Of a stretch of 64,000 nucleotides of DNA, positions 62,771-64,000 are shown piece by piece. Every line of letters starts with the position of its first letter. Positions within the stretch are counted from its first letter, which is position 1. A program made the translations under genes and the position numbers. The notes below the pieces were generated by a model. The model worked only from the letters and a program-made list of their open reading frames with translations, did no database searches and was not told the DNA's origin. Origin of the DNA: Apricaphanius iberus (taxonomy: Eukaryota; Chordata; Actinopteri; Cyprinodontiformes; Aphaniidae). The stretch is from positions 310,001 to 374,000 of the forward strand of contig JAPXFQ010001776.1 of NCBI GenBank assembly GCA_028564705.1, read 5' to 3'.

Positions 62771-64000
62771 TCACACAGCTGATTTTTTTCAACAAAACCA
62801 AAGCTTTTTTGCAATAATTTCACCTCTCCGCCTGTGGTGGCGCTGTGGAAATTATCTTCCATCCACGCCGCCATTTCAAGGCAAATGATGAAGAAAAGGG
62901 AAGCAAACAGTCCAAACCGCGGTAGAGTCTTAGGAAGAGTGGTTCACAACTGATTTGGAGATGAACGCATTCAGATGCAGTCGGCAACCAGAATCTGGTC
63001 TTATTTTGTGAGCTCTACCATGGGCAAAGCTCTAATGCCAGCAGACTTCCTAAGTGCACAAATGGGAAGACAGGTAGCTTGGCAGGTAATAATTCGAAGA
63101 ATAGGTTGGTACCAGAAGAGAGGAATTTCGCTGGTGATCTGCCTGGTATCTCCGTTCAGCTCAGACAATGATTTTTTGCGTTCCAGCCCCCTTATCAACT
63201 TTTTGTCATCACAGACCAATGACACAAGGCATGCGGCACAAGGCATCCAGTTTTAAGGAAAATTAATTCCAACACAAGTATTATAAATTAAACAAGCACA
63301 GGATGCAATAAATAAAACATTAGGATGACTTCCAGCCCCTCCTAGCTCTCCTGGCTGGATCAGAATTCCACCAGCTCTGTCAATGCCCCCACCCACTTGT
63401 AGTGGTCACAGGGCCTCGTGGTGCTAGTATTTCAGCACCCTCACTTTTCTCATTGTGCCCAAGAGGCTACATCGTAGCTTACCATCACCGGTATTTGAAT
63501 GTGTGCACGATTGAGTGAAAACTGAATGTATCATACTATACAACTACAGGTCATTTACAGTTTTCCTATCAATCACTGCATTTTGCCCACGTGCCAATTA
63601 TTATGTTTATAAATCTTTTGAAATATTTTTAAATTCAAAGCGTTTTAAGTTATTGACCCTATTGCATATTTTAAGGTTAATGATTTCCACAATGATGAAG
63701 TGCAATTAAATTATTTTCAGAGATTAGATCATTGTTGGTAAAGATCAGTATAGAAGTATTTTTAAACAATTTCTTAAACCACTTTTTTCATTGCTCTACA
63801 GTCATTTGATAGTTTACATATCAAGTAAAGCATCTTTTGGCCAGTGATAAAGATAATCATGGTAACACCATCTGGTATTTGGGTCGTCTTCTCAGACTGG
63901 CTTAGCACATCTTCTTTAAGGGACATCAGACGGTGGGCATTGTTTTGGGGCTGTAACAACTAGTTCCTGTGCAGGTTGTTATCACAGTTTTTAACCCATT
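62771..64000. other. Unassigned end of window
   Basis: A minus-strand open frame at 63246-63001 (81 codons, several Cys residues, 'PLFWYQPILRIITCQATCLP') overlaps a 93-codon frame on + (62975-63256); neither is recognised. 63400-63530 (cagggcctcgtggtgctagt...catcaccggtatttgaatg) resembles the 3' part of a fish interspersed repeat. No integrin exon was found. Confidence 0.4.

Noticed and set aside
1..64000. CRISPR arrays, operons, riboswitches or other prokaryotic systems
   Set aside because: The window is vertebrate nuclear DNA with spliced exons and LINE/LTR/DNA transposons; no regular spacer arrays or bacterial gene organisation were seen.

Overview
The window is fish-like (teleost) nuclear DNA. 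The mix of mobile elements is typical of ray-finned fish: Tc1/mariner, hAT and Harbinger DNA transposons; DIRS, BEL/Pao and retrovirus-like LTR elements; L2, RTE, Tx1/L1 and I/Nimb LINEs; and tRNA-derived SINEs with the usual fish tails. The species cannot be named from the sequence alone.

One host gene is visible, on the + strand. Nine exons of an integrin alpha chain most like alpha-11 (itga11) lie at 20100-21789 (three FG-GAP propeller exons), 40118-40930 and 44345-44885 (thigh/calf exons). Splice phases agree across every junction. The I-domain exons upstream and the membrane-proximal exons downstream were not found here, so the window is an internal slice of the gene. Almost everything else lies within its introns: at least 20 kb before exon 1, 18.3 kb between exons 3 and 4, and at least 19 kb after the last exon seen.

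Region by region: 0-6.5 kb holds a SINE and a broken DIRS element (-) carrying a 204-bp hAT MITE. 6.7-11.1 kb is a BEL/Pao element (+) that has lost gag and protease and carries a 319-bp insertion in its integrase. 11.4-15.8 kb holds a Harbinger MADF fragment, then a nest of three hAT-type elements, two of which have 8-bp target duplications. 16-18.8 kb has LINE, Tc1 and HARBI1 remnants. 20.1-21.8 kb has integrin exons. 22-38.4 kb, the large intron, has an RTE fragment, several L2 LINEs including one nearly full length with an open esterase ORF1, and a 5'-truncated Tx1 LINE (-). 38.4-39.9 kb is a degenerate minisatellite. 40.1-44.9 kb has integrin exons. 45.2-50.3 kb has a SINE, a 4.0-kb provirus with matching LTRs and a CTTAT target duplication, and a third older LTR. 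51.5-54.4 kb is an A/T-rich I/Nimb-type LINE with RNase H. 54.4-59.8 kb is a second Tx1 LINE (+) with a very GC-rich 3' UTR. 60.8-62.8 kb is a second retroviral remnant (gag-pro plus a probable LTR, -).

Nearly all element genes are broken. The main exceptions are the 431-codon L2 ORF1 (36364-37659) and the 173-codon retroviral protease. I found no clearly new biological system. The observations most worth checking are the nested hAT cluster, the gag-pro junction with a single in-frame UGA, the L2 ORF1 with an extra coiled-coil ORF in front of it, the G-quadruplex-like 3' UTR of Tx1, and the inverted L2 tails at 26.9 and 31.9 kb. Family calls rest on motifs read by eye; no database search was run.
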